34,029 nucleotides of DNA from Candidatus Nanohalarchaeota archaeon (lineage in GTDB: Archaea > EX4484-52): positions 1 through 34,029 of the forward strand of contig DAOVUW010000001.1 in NCBI GenBank assembly GCA_030632385.1, read 5' to 3'. Positions 7,685 through 15,148 of this stretch are shown here, piece by piece. How positions within the stretch are numbered: position 1 is the stretch's first letter; every line of letters begins with the position of its first letter. The notes beneath the pieces are model-generated. The model made no database searches and was not told the DNA's origin. It saw nothing but the letters and a program-made list of their open reading frames with translations. The position numbers and the translations under genes were made by a program.

Positions 7685-7710
7685 AAAAATTGAAATTATT
7701 CTTCCCTTAT

Positions 7711-7721
7711 TTATTTAAAAG
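7711..7721 (+). promoter_or_regulatory. TATA-like box of the AOR-HUMPS gene
   Basis: TTATTTAAAAG is centred about 54 bp before the ATG at 7771 and predicts a start near 7742 and a leader of about 29 nt that contains the AGAGGGAG ribosome-binding site (7759-7766). Confidence 0.45.
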
Positions 7722-7770
7722 TTCTGTTGAATTATTTATTAATTACATTAATTACAAAAGAGGGAGTTGT

Positions 7771-10770
7771 ATGTTTGGATATATAGGAAAAATATTAATA
7801 GTTGATTTAACTACAGGAAAAACAGATGAAAAAACACTAGATCCAGAATTATTGTCTAAATATATTGGTGGAAGAGGATTGACTACAAAAATTCTTTATG
7901 ATGAATTAAAGCCGGGAATTGATGCGCTTTCAGAGGAAAATATTATGGTCTTTATGACCGGTCCATTAACAGGACTTGCATGCTCTTCAGGAAGATTTTG
8001 CATTGCATCTAAATCTCCGCTTACCGGGACTATATTTGATTCACAGGTCGGCGGTACATTTGGCGTTGAACTCAAAAAAGGAGGATATGACGGAATAATT
8101 ATACTCGGAAAATCAAAAAAGCCGGTTTATCTTATGATTAACGATGGAAAAGCAGAATTAAAAGATGCTAAAAATCTATGGGGTAAAAACACAGGCGAAT
8201 GCACAGATTTAATATTAAATAAAGAAGGGAAAAATGTGAAAGTTTCATGCATTGGTCCTGCCGGAGAACATCTTGTAAGATATGCATGCATCATTACAGA
8301 GAAAGAAAGAGCTGCCGGACGAGGTGGTCTGGGAGCTGTAATGGGTTCAAAGAACTTAAAAGCTGTTGCTGTTAGGGGAACAGGAAAAATCATTCCTGCA
8401 AATGAATACGCATTTAGAAACGAAGATAGAAAATTTATGAAACTCTTAAGAGGTCATCCTGTTACAGGCGATGGATTTGGGCGTTTTGGAACATTAATAT
8501 TAATGAACCCAGTTAATAAGCAGGGTGTTTTGCCAGTAAATAACTTTCAGGAAGGTTATTCAGAATCAATAGAAAAACTGACCGGAGAAACAATGCAAAA
8601 ATATCTTGTAAAAAAAAGATCATGCGCTTTATGTCCCATTGCCTGCGGCAGAATTATTAAAGTAGGAAACACAACTACAAGCGGACCTGAATTCGAGAGT
8701 ACATGGGCATTGGGCGTCTTGACAGGATATTCTTCTGCTGAAAGTGTAGCACACTTAAATGAACTTTGCAATCAGTATGGATTGGATACTATTTCTACAG
8801 GAAACACAATGGGTTTTATCAAAGAATGTTTATCTAAATGTCTCATTGATGAAAAAATATCCTTTGATAATCACGAGGCACTTGCTAATTTAATAACTAA
8901 AATTGCATTTAGAGAAGGCATTGGTGATTTAATCGCAGAAGGAACAAAAAGAATTTCTTCAAAAATCGGGGGAAAAGAATTTGCAATCAATGTTAAAGGA
9001 TTGGAATTGCCTGCATATGATCCAAGGGGTACTAAAGGACAGGGACTTGCATATATTACAAGCAATAGAGGTGGTTGTCACACAAGAGCTTACATGATAC
9101 CACAAGAAGTACTTTCAATGCCAAGTTACTTGGATAATTTAGAAACGGACGGAAAGGCTAAAAAAGTAATAGATATTGAAAATATTTTTACTGTACTGGA
9201 TTCATTGATGAGATGCAAATTTACCTCACTGGCTGTCTTTAAAACATTCGATTATGAAGTTGAAGTCTACAGCAGACTACTGACAACAGCTACAGGATTT
9301 TATTTCTCACCGGAAGATTTCAAACAAGCAGGAGAAAGAATATGGAATCTAGAGAGATGCTTTAACAATAGAGAAGGATTTACAAAAGCAGATGATTCCT
9401 TGCCTAAAAGATTCTCCAAACCCATGATTGGAGGACCAGCAGACGGAGAAACAATTAACACAGAAAAAATGCTTGAAGATTATTATGATTTAAGAGGCTG
9501 GGATAGTGAAGGAATGCCGAGCGAAAGAAAATTAAAGGAATTGAGTTTGGATAAAATTAAAGTTCGGGAAATATGGCCTAAAAAAATAATCTCCTTAAAT
9601 TATGAATCTATTGATGAGGCTATTGCTACTGCAAAAAAAAAGGCAGGAATCGAAAACTGGATTGAAGCATCTTCGCCCTTGATCAAAAGTCAGGGCAATA
9701 ATGCAATATCTCAACTTAGATCAAATTTTCCAAACAACACGATCATTGCAGATTACAAAACAATGGATACAGGATATCTTGAAGTTACTATTGCCGCACA
9801 GGCAGGAGCCGATATCATAACAATATCAAGTCATGCGAGCAATAATACTATTGTAGATGCTGTTGGCGCAGCCGGAAAATACAGTGTGAAAATAATGATA
9901 GATTTATTTAGTTCAAATATAGACCGCGCAAAAGAACTTGAGTCTCTTGGTGTTAATTACATAAGAGTATTTGATGAAGAAAAAATAGAAGCAATATCCA
10001 ATGCAGTGACTATCCCTGTTGTTTCTTTAAAGACATCAAAATATGCTAAACTAATTACAGAGTCATATTATGATGAAAAAAAGGCACCTATAAAACGAAA
10101 GAACACACCGGAAAATGATGGAATATGGCCTAAACTCCAAGTAGCTTTAGATTTAGATAATCTTCCTGAAGCATTGAAACTTGCGCACGGAGCAAAAAAA
10201 GCAGAAGCAGACTGGCTGGAAGCAGGAACTCCATTGATAAAATACGCAGGTATGGAAGCTGTAAGAAAATTAAGAATACAACACCCCAAAAGCACTATTG
10301 TTGCTGATCTAAAGACATTATGCTATGGCTCAAAAGAAGTGGCAATTGCAGCAAGAGCAGGCGCAGATATAATTGGAATCTGCGGCGCATCTGAAGACAA
10401 AATTATTTTAGATGCTATTCAAACAGCAAAAGAATATAATGTACGAATAATGGCAGATTTAATATCCATTAAAGACCCTGTAAAACGGGCTAAAGAACTT
10501 GAAGATATGGGAGCAGACTATATTGAATTTCATATCTCTGTTGATGACCAAATGAGAAGCAGTGATGCAAAAATTCCTTTTCCTTTGGTAGAGCAAGTTT
10601 CTAAAGTTCTGACCATACCTATGGGTGTTGCAGGAGGCATGAGAGCAGATACAGCTCCATTGGCAATAAAATCCGGCGCAAAAGTAGCTGTTGTTGGCGG
10701 AGCAATAACAAGAGCCGCTAATCCTGAAAAAGCAAGTCTGTTACTCTTGAAGGCAATGGGAAGAAAGTGA
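7771..10770 (+). CDS. Aldehyde:ferredoxin oxidoreductase fused to two HPS-like (HUMPS) domains
   Basis: The 999-residue chain starts at the ATG with an AGAGGGAG site four bases upstream; a longer frame to 7690 adds residues unlike the family. Residues 1 to about 600 are a complete tungstopterin AOR: MFGYIGKILIVDLTTGK, the GGRGL motif, Cys285-x2-Cys288-x3-Cys292 plus Cys482 as [4Fe-4S] ligands, and NRGGCHTRAYM. AORs oxidise aldehydes to acids and reduce ferredoxin. Residues 602-785 and 786-999 are two HUMPS/OMPDC-type barrels most like 3-hexulose-6-phosphate synthase. Repeat 1 has the catalytic D661-x-K663-x-x-D666 but its C-terminal half is shortened and lacks the phosphate loops. Repeat 2 has D846-x-K848-x-x-C851 (Cys for Asp), His921 and intact AGG (954-956) and VVGG (974-977) loops. 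I infer an enzyme that handles formaldehyde. Domain assignment is secure; substrate is not. Confidence 0.92.
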   Translation: MFGYIGKILIVDLTTGKTDEKTLDPELLSKYIGGRGLTTKILYDELKPGIDALSEENIMVFMTGPLTGLACSSGRFCIASKSPLTGTIFDSQVGGTFGVELKKGGYDGIIILGKSKKPVYLMINDGKAELKDAKNLWGKNTGECTDLILNKEGKNVKVSCIGPAGEHLVRYACIITEKERAAGRGGLGAVMGSKNLKAVAVRGTGKIIPANEYAFRNEDRKFMKLLRGHPVTGDGFGRFGTLILMNPVNKQGVLPVNNFQEGYSESIEKLTGETMQKYLVKKRSCALCPIACGRIIKVGNTTTSGPEFESTWALGVLTGYSSAESVAHLNELCNQYGLDTISTGNTMGFIKECLSKCLIDEKISFDNHEALANLITKIAFREGIGDLIAEGTKRISSKIGGKEFAINVKGLELPAYDPRGTKGQGLAYITSNRGGCHTRAYMIPQEVLSMPSYLDNLETDGKAKKVIDIENIFTVLDSLMRCKFTSLAVFKTFDYEVEVYSRLLTTATGFYFSPEDFKQAGERIWNLERCFNNREGFTKADDSLPKRFSKPMIGGPADGETINTEKMLEDYYDLRGWDSEGMPSERKLKELSLDKIKVREIWPKKIISLNYESIDEAIATAKKKAGIENWIEASSPLIKSQGNNAISQLRSNFPNNTIIADYKTMDTGYLEVTIAAQAGADIITISSHASNNTIVDAVGAAGKYSVKIMIDLFSSNIDRAKELESLGVNYIRVFDEEKIEAISNAVTIPVVSLKTSKYAKLITESYYDEKKAPIKRKNTPENDGIWPKLQVALDLDNLPEALKLAHGAKKAEADWLEAGTPLIKYAGMEAVRKLRIQHPKSTIVADLKTLCYGSKEVAIAARAGADIIGICGASEDKIILDAIQTAKEYNVRIMADLISIKDPVKRAKELEDMGADYIEFHISVDDQMRSSDAKIPFPLVEQVSKVLTIPMGVAGGMRADTAPLAIKSGAKVAVVGGAITRAANPEKASLLLLKAMGRK
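10567..10768 (+). repeat. Direct repeat copy A: end of the AOR-HUMPS gene
   Basis: These last 200 bases of the AOR-HUMPS gene recur at 12434-12630 in the same orientation, on the far side of the helicase gene. Over the best 160 bases I count about a dozen mismatches (roughly 92% identity), many at third codon positions. Two small indels lie near the 3' end. Confidence 0.9.
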
Positions 10771-10800
10771 ATTTTGCGTACACTAAAAAGGATAATTAGC

Positions 10801-10856
10801 CTTGAAAATCTGAATAGTAAGATAAGGATTTTCAAGATTTTCTTTGTAATTTTTTT
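10801..10856 (+). terminator. Stem-loop and T-run after the AOR-HUMPS gene
   Basis: CTTGAAAATC (10801-10810) and GATTTTCAAG (10827-10836) form a perfect 10-bp stem with a 16-nt loop, followed by T-rich sequence including TAATTTTTTT (about 10848-10857). It begins 30 bp after the stop. The rest of the 308-bp gap to the helicase holds no gene: an AT-rich part to 10930 and a C-rich, G-poor part at 10930-11045. Confidence 0.6.
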
Positions 10857-10929
10857 AAGAAAATGAGGGATTTTAAAATTAATTTGAACTTTAGAACCTT
10901 AAAAAATAATAACTACTTTTCTTATTTCT

Positions 10930-11046
10930 CCAAATAGTATCACTCAATTAATGTCTCTCTCCGACAGCATCAAAACAACCCACCCACATCCACAATCAGT
11001 TTCATACTTTCCACAATTCACCAGCCCTACACATCCCCAATAAACG
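10930..11046 (+). other. C/A/T-rich, G-poor intergenic stretch
   Basis: About 115 bases with very few G residues and many CCA/CAC/CTC triplets, unlike the surrounding AT-rich DNA. It ends just before the helicase TATA box. No ORF, repeat unit or hairpin is apparent. Confidence 0.45.
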
Positions 11047-11050
11047 TAGA

Positions 11051-11057
11051 TTTATAA
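11051..11057 (+). promoter_or_regulatory. TATA box of the DEAD-box helicase gene
   Basis: TTTATAA is centred 25 bp upstream of the ATG at 11079 with no Shine-Dalgarno site between, so the mRNA is probably leaderless. Confidence 0.6.
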
Positions 11058-11078
11058 CTAAGACAAATTTAAACTATA

Positions 11079-12380
11079 ATGGAGAATAAAATATCATTTA
11101 AAGATTTGAATTTAATACCACCGCTCGAAAGAGCACTAACTAAACAAAAGTATACCGTTCCTACCCCCATACAATCAAAATCCATCCCTGGTCTATTACA
11201 AGGTGAAGATTTGATTGGTATCGCACAAACAGGTACTGGTAAAACAGCAGCATTCATATTGCCAATATTGCAAAGGATGAGAGAGAAATATCCCAGAAAA
11301 ATTAAGACTTTGGTAATTACCCCTACCAGAGAACTTGCTGCACAAATTGGAGAAAGTTTTTCTGCATACGGCGAGTTTCTTAAATTTAAGCACACTGTAA
11401 TTTTTGGTGGAGTTGGTCAGGGGAAACAAGTCCGGGTCTTATCCAGCGGCGTAGATATTCTTGTTGCAACCCCAGGCAGATTACTGGATTTAATGAATCA
11501 AGGAATAATTAATCTAAAGGATGTAGAATTTTTTGTATTGGATGAAGCAGACAGAATGCTGGACATGGGATTCATTAATGATGTAAAGAAAATAATCTCA
11601 AAATTACCTCTTAAAAGACAATCCCTGTTTTTCTCAGCAACAATGTCTCCTGAGATTAATAAACTTGCAAAAACTCTACTTAAAAATCCTATTCATGTTG
11701 AAGTTACACCTCAGGCAACTACAGTTGAGCGCATAAAACAATGTATCTTTTTTGTAGACCCATCTGCAAAAGAAAAATTATTATTTGAACTTCTAAAACA
11801 GGAACATCTTACAAGTGTTTTGGTTTTCACCCGAACAAAACATAAGGCAAATAAATTAGCATCATTTCTTAGTAAAAATAATATATCTGCTGATGCAATT
11901 CATGGAAATAAATCACAAAACGCAAGAACTAAGGCAATTAGCGATTTTAAAACAGGCAAAACCAAAGTATTGGTAGCAACAGACATTGCTGCGCGAGGAA
12001 TAGACATTGAGAATATTTCGCATGTTATAAATTTCGAACTTCCGAACGAACCAGAAAGCTATGTTCACAGAATTGGGAGGACTGCCCGAGCCGGGGCTGA
12101 TGGAACAGCCTATTCATTTTGTGCAGCAGAAGAAAGGAATTATCTTAGAGATATTGAAAGATTAATAAAACAAAAAATTGAAGTTAATAATCATACCTTT
12201 CATTCAGAAATTGCTCAAAACGCAGTAGGTGCAGCAGCCAAACCTGCACCAAAAAATAAAAGACAATTTTCTAGAAATGCCAAATATGGTGATGGACCTA
12301 AAAACACACAAAAAAATAAAAAACCATTTTCTAAGAATGTTAAATCAGGGAATAGACCTAAACGCAGTTTTAGAAGATGA
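11079..12380 (+). CDS. DEAD-box ATP-dependent RNA helicase (RhlE/CshA-like)
   Basis: ATP-dependent RNA unwinding, likely in RNA folding or turnover. All motifs are intact in 433 residues: Q motif (VPTPIQ), I AQTGTGKT, Ia PTREL, Ib TPGRLLD, II DEAD, III SAT, IV VLVFTRTK, V ATDIAARGID and VI HRIGRTARAG. The last 50 or so residues are basic and hold two copies of a KNK(R/K).FS(R/K)N.K.G..PK unit, probably an RNA-binding tail. The core is closest in feel to bacterial RhlE/CshA proteins, also known in archaea, so past transfer is possible. The gene sits between two copies of a 200-bp repeat taken from the AOR-HUMPS gene, which suggests it was inserted by, or caught in, a duplication. Confidence 0.95.
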   Translation: MENKISFKDLNLIPPLERALTKQKYTVPTPIQSKSIPGLLQGEDLIGIAQTGTGKTAAFILPILQRMREKYPRKIKTLVITPTRELAAQIGESFSAYGEFLKFKHTVIFGGVGQGKQVRVLSSGVDILVATPGRLLDLMNQGIINLKDVEFFVLDEADRMLDMGFINDVKKIISKLPLKRQSLFFSATMSPEINKLAKTLLKNPIHVEVTPQATTVERIKQCIFFVDPSAKEKLLFELLKQEHLTSVLVFTRTKHKANKLASFLSKNNISADAIHGNKSQNARTKAISDFKTGKTKVLVATDIAARGIDIENISHVINFELPNEPESYVHRIGRTARAGADGTAYSFCAAEERNYLRDIERLIKQKIEVNNHTFHSEIAQNAVGAAAKPAPKNKRQFSRNAKYGDGPKNTQKNKKPFSKNVKSGNRPKRSFRR

Positions 12381-12433
12381 TTAATAAATAATATTATTCT
12401 TGCTGTGCCATCCTAACTTCGACAAATTTGAAA

Positions 12434-12630
12434 GCAATAATTCCTTTTCCTTTGGTAGAGCAAGTTTTTAAAGTTCTGACTATACCCACGGGTGTTGCAG
12501 GAGGCATGAGAGCAGATACCGCTCCATTGGCAATAAAATCCGGCACAAAAGTAGCTGTTGTCGGCGGAGCAATAACAAGAGCAGCCAATCCCGACAAGCC
12601 TCTTGCTCTTGAAGGCTATGGGGAGAAAGT
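12434..12630 (+). pseudogene. Truncated remnant of an HPS-like domain gene (direct repeat copy B)
   Basis: The frame from about 12428 reads PFPLVEQVFKVLTIPTGVAGG, then RADTAPLAIKSGTKVAVVGG, and ends by losing the AOR-HUMPS frame at an indel near 12595. It matches only the last 65 residues of the AOR-HUMPS protein (phosphate-binding half) and lacks the rest of the barrel, so it cannot be an enzyme. Many substitutions are synonymous, which suggests the copy diverged while still coding. The gene-free 369-bp stretch 12381-12749 consists of this remnant plus an AT-rich promoter region. Confidence 0.8.
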
Positions 12631-12721
12631 AGTTGCTTTATTTGTAATAAATCTCTTCTGCCTAAAAAATATCTTAACTATTTTAGACAAAGCATTTCAG
12701 ATAAATTTAAAAACGCAAAAT

Positions 12722-12748
12722 TTAGTTATTTATTAGAATAATAACTAA
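12722..12748 (+). promoter_or_regulatory. Inverted repeat abutting the start of the exported-protein operon
   Basis: TTAGTTATT (12722-12730) and AATAACTAA (12740-12748) are perfect 9-bp arms with a 9-nt spacer, ending one base before the ATG at 12750. A TATA-like TTTAAAAAC lies at 12706-12714. It could be an operator or an mRNA hairpin at the start codon. Confidence 0.45.
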
Positions 12749-12749
12749 T

Positions 12750-13784
12750 ATGAAAACTAATCTGACAAAACATGATGTTTCTATCATAATGATATTTGTC
12801 CTGTTATTGATTATAGGAAATGCTTTTATTTATTTGAAAGCCAGCGACAATAGTGAAATTTTAACAATGGATGAGAAAAATGATGAAATGAATGCTTATG
12901 TAGATAAATTGTATACAGATGCTGCAAATAATATAAAACGCATAAATAATGCCGATATAAAATCATGGACATTATATACAAACAAAGAACGTGGATTCTC
13001 TTTTAGATATCCTTCATATTACGATAAGTTTATAGTACCACAATCCGCTTATAGTGGTGAGGACAGAATTGACTTGACAATTACTCTTTCAGCATATAAT
13101 GATGAATTTACAGGAAGAATTATGATTATAGTTCATGATAAGCATTTGGATACTGTAAAATGGGAAATGAAAGATAAAGTAGAATCTTTTGAGGACATTG
13201 CTGTTGCAAAAGTAACTGGGAAAAAAGGAATAGTAAAATCAGAAAACATGGCGTACTCTTTTGTACTCTTTGAAAAGAACAGTAAAACTTATTCTATTAT
13301 TGCTGAAGATAATGAAGTCCTTGAAAAGATATGCAGTAGTTTTACTTTTCAAAACGATGATAGCACCACTGCACAGACAAATGAAATAGAAACAACTTCT
13401 GATTCATTGAAAACATATAAAAACGAAGAGTATAAATTTATGTTAGAATATCCTTCTTATCTTGAAAAATTCATAACTCCCATTACAAATGACGCTCCGG
13501 ATGGAGTTGAATTAATAGTTCTCTTCTCTTCTTTAGGTGATGAATCTTTTGAACCAATAGCTGTAATAATCTATAATCAAAGTGTTGAAGAGATAACAGA
13601 TGCTATAGGTGTTGACATAGAAGATACTACCATTAATGGATTGCCTGCTAAAAAAGGAGTGCGTCAGCAAAACGGAGAACTACAGGCAACTGTAATTTTT
13701 GAGAAAAACAGCAAAGTGTATGTTCTCATTGGAAAAGAAAATAAAGAGTTTAAAACAATATTAAATAGTTTTATCATGCTGTAA
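12750..13784 (+). CDS. Membrane-anchored extracytoplasmic protein with two PsbP-like repeats
   Basis: The 344 residues start with a signal anchor (about 10-29, IIMIFVLLLIIGNAFIYL), then a linker and two related modules of about 125-135 residues (about 71-205 and 222-344). Each opens with Y-x-N-(K/E)-E-x-x-(F/Y)-x-F-x-x-(E/R)-YPS-Y-x-(D/E)-KF and closes with a (V/A)x(F/L)FEKNSK(T/V)Y segment. Such modules resemble PsbP-like or other periplasmic lipoprotein domains; the family name is tentative. A Ser/Thr-rich linker (about 207-221) separates the repeats. First gene of a three-gene operon of envelope proteins; no enzyme motif visible. Confidence 0.8.
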   Translation: MKTNLTKHDVSIIMIFVLLLIIGNAFIYLKASDNSEILTMDEKNDEMNAYVDKLYTDAANNIKRINNADIKSWTLYTNKERGFSFRYPSYYDKFIVPQSAYSGEDRIDLTITLSAYNDEFTGRIMIIVHDKHLDTVKWEMKDKVESFEDIAVAKVTGKKGIVKSENMAYSFVLFEKNSKTYSIIAEDNEVLEKICSSFTFQNDDSTTAQTNEIETTSDSLKTYKNEEYKFMLEYPSYLEKFITPITNDAPDGVELIVLFSSLGDESFEPIAVIIYNQSVEEITDAIGVDIEDTTINGLPAKKGVRQQNGELQATVIFEKNSKVYVLIGKENKEFKTILNSFIML

Positions 13785-13793
13785 TAATTGATT

Positions 13794-14933
13794 ATGAATC
13801 GAACATTATTGAAGTGGTTATGCCTTATTTTCGTGATTAATTTAATTGGAATTTATTGTGTTTTCTACTACAATCCGAGTTATTCTATTTTAGATATAGG
13901 GAGTGAAAGTTGCGTTCCTATTACCTGGAACTCTGAAGGAGAAAAGATTGCGTTTTTAAAGAACTTTGACGGATTTATTAAAGCTAGAGTTTACGATTTT
14001 CAAAACAAAAAGTTTAAGGATTATCCTGTAAATTCTTTAAGCGAAGTAAGTTTTAGAGACAATATTGTTTTTTCGCCGGACGCTAAAAAAATAGTTTACA
14101 TAACTAGAATAGGAAACGATAGAATTGTATCTTTATTAAATCTTGATAGCAGTACTGTATCTACTCTGGAAGATATATTGATTTATTCAAATTTATCAAC
14201 AACTTCTACAGGACGACCCATAAAAACTGTTTTTTGGTTAGATAATGACAGATTAATATATGAAAACAAAATTTCATTTAAACGAAATGGCATAATCATA
14301 GTTGATTTAAAGACAGGAGAAGAATTGCTATTTATAAAAAATGGGCTTCAACCATCTTTGTCTAATGACAAGACAAAAATAGCATATATCGTAATGGCAG
14401 AAGGAGGGATAAAATTTAATGTAAAAGTATTGAATTTGTTGTCCAATAAAACAATAACATTGGCAGAAAATGTTGAAACTTATTTGCATAGTATCAGATG
14501 GTCTCCAACAGATGCACACATAGCCATAGGGTATTCACAAGTTTATAAAATACCAGATAAAGCGAATATTGTTGGAGACAAAATTGCTATTATTGATATG
14601 GATAAGAATTTTTCTCTAGTTAGCGGAAGTAAATTATTGGCCTCGCCGGAATGGATAGATGAAAATAATATTTTAATGGCAGAATATAAAACATCCGGAA
14701 TTGTGCTACAGTCAAAAACAATAAAGGGATTGTATCTTTACAATATTAAAACAAGGGATTATAAAAAAATTTCATCAAAAATAAGATCTCTTAATTACTA
14801 TATTTCGCCTGATAGAAAAACACTGGTTTCGAGTTTGGGAACAAGAGGTTTTTTTGTTTTAAATTTAGAAAGATTGCTTTATCCAACCAAAATTGATAAA
14901 CTAAGAACAAAACTTGGAATTGTTAATCCATGA
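13794..14933 (+). CDS. Membrane-anchored TolB/WD40-like beta-propeller protein
   Basis: The N-terminus (about 8-26) is a single membrane helix; the remaining 350 or so residues are repeated beta-strand units of the PD40/TolB type: WNSEGEKIAFLKN, FSPDAKKIVYITR, WLDNDRLIYE, LSNDKTKIAYIVM, WSPTDAHIAIGYS, WIDENNILMAEY and ISPDRKTLVSS, about six or seven blades. These propellers usually bind proteins or glycans outside the cell. I use the ATG at 13794; a TTG at 13788 would add two residues. Lies 9 bp after the previous gene and overlaps the next by ATGA. Confidence 0.85.
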   Translation: MNRTLLKWLCLIFVINLIGIYCVFYYNPSYSILDIGSESCVPITWNSEGEKIAFLKNFDGFIKARVYDFQNKKFKDYPVNSLSEVSFRDNIVFSPDAKKIVYITRIGNDRIVSLLNLDSSTVSTLEDILIYSNLSTTSTGRPIKTVFWLDNDRLIYENKISFKRNGIIIVDLKTGEELLFIKNGLQPSLSNDKTKIAYIVMAEGGIKFNVKVLNLLSNKTITLAENVETYLHSIRWSPTDAHIAIGYSQVYKIPDKANIVGDKIAIIDMDKNFSLVSGSKLLASPEWIDENNILMAEYKTSGIVLQSKTIKGLYLYNIKTRDYKKISSKIRSLNYYISPDRKTLVSSLGTRGFFVLNLERLLYPTKIDKLRTKLGIVNP

Positions 14934-15148
14934 TAAAAATAAAAAGATTCAATTCTAAAAAAAATATGAGTACAGGTTTACGCGGATTCCTAAAAGACAT
15001 AATCATATTTTATCTTTGCTTTAAAATTTTCATGATGTGGATATTTGAAGCGCCGTTTACAAATGAAATAGGCTATGCTGCATTAGTTTTGTTTGTAATC
15101 GCCACTTGGTTTATGCTTGAAAGATTTGGATTTCTGCCGAGATTGTAA
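14930..15148 (+). CDS. Small membrane protein with two transmembrane segments
   Basis: 72 residues with a basic N-terminus and two hydrophobic helices (about 23-40 and 47-65). The ATG overlaps the stop of the propeller gene by 4 bases (ATGA), good evidence of translational coupling and a real gene. It could be an accessory or anchoring subunit of the two exported proteins upstream; no family recognised. An internal Met at residue 13 is an alternative start. Its stop abuts the stop of the converging HPS-PHI-like gene with no bases between. Confidence 0.7.
   Translation: MIKIKRFNSKKNMSTGLRGFLKDIIIFYLCFKIFMMWIFEAPFTNEIGYAALVLFVIATWFMLERFGFLPRL

Noticed and set aside
7690..7770. A 27-residue N-terminal extension of the AOR fusion
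   Set aside because: The ATG at 7771 has a strong AGAGGGAG site and starts with the canonical AOR N-terminus; the extension overlaps the TATA box.
12428..12736. An open frame of 102 codons that resembles an HPS protein
   Set aside because: It covers only the last third of the barrel, loses the parental frame near 12595 and has no promoter; I treat it as a remnant of a duplication.
13788..13793. TTG start for the beta-propeller protein
   Set aside because: An ATG lies two codons later and is the simpler choice.
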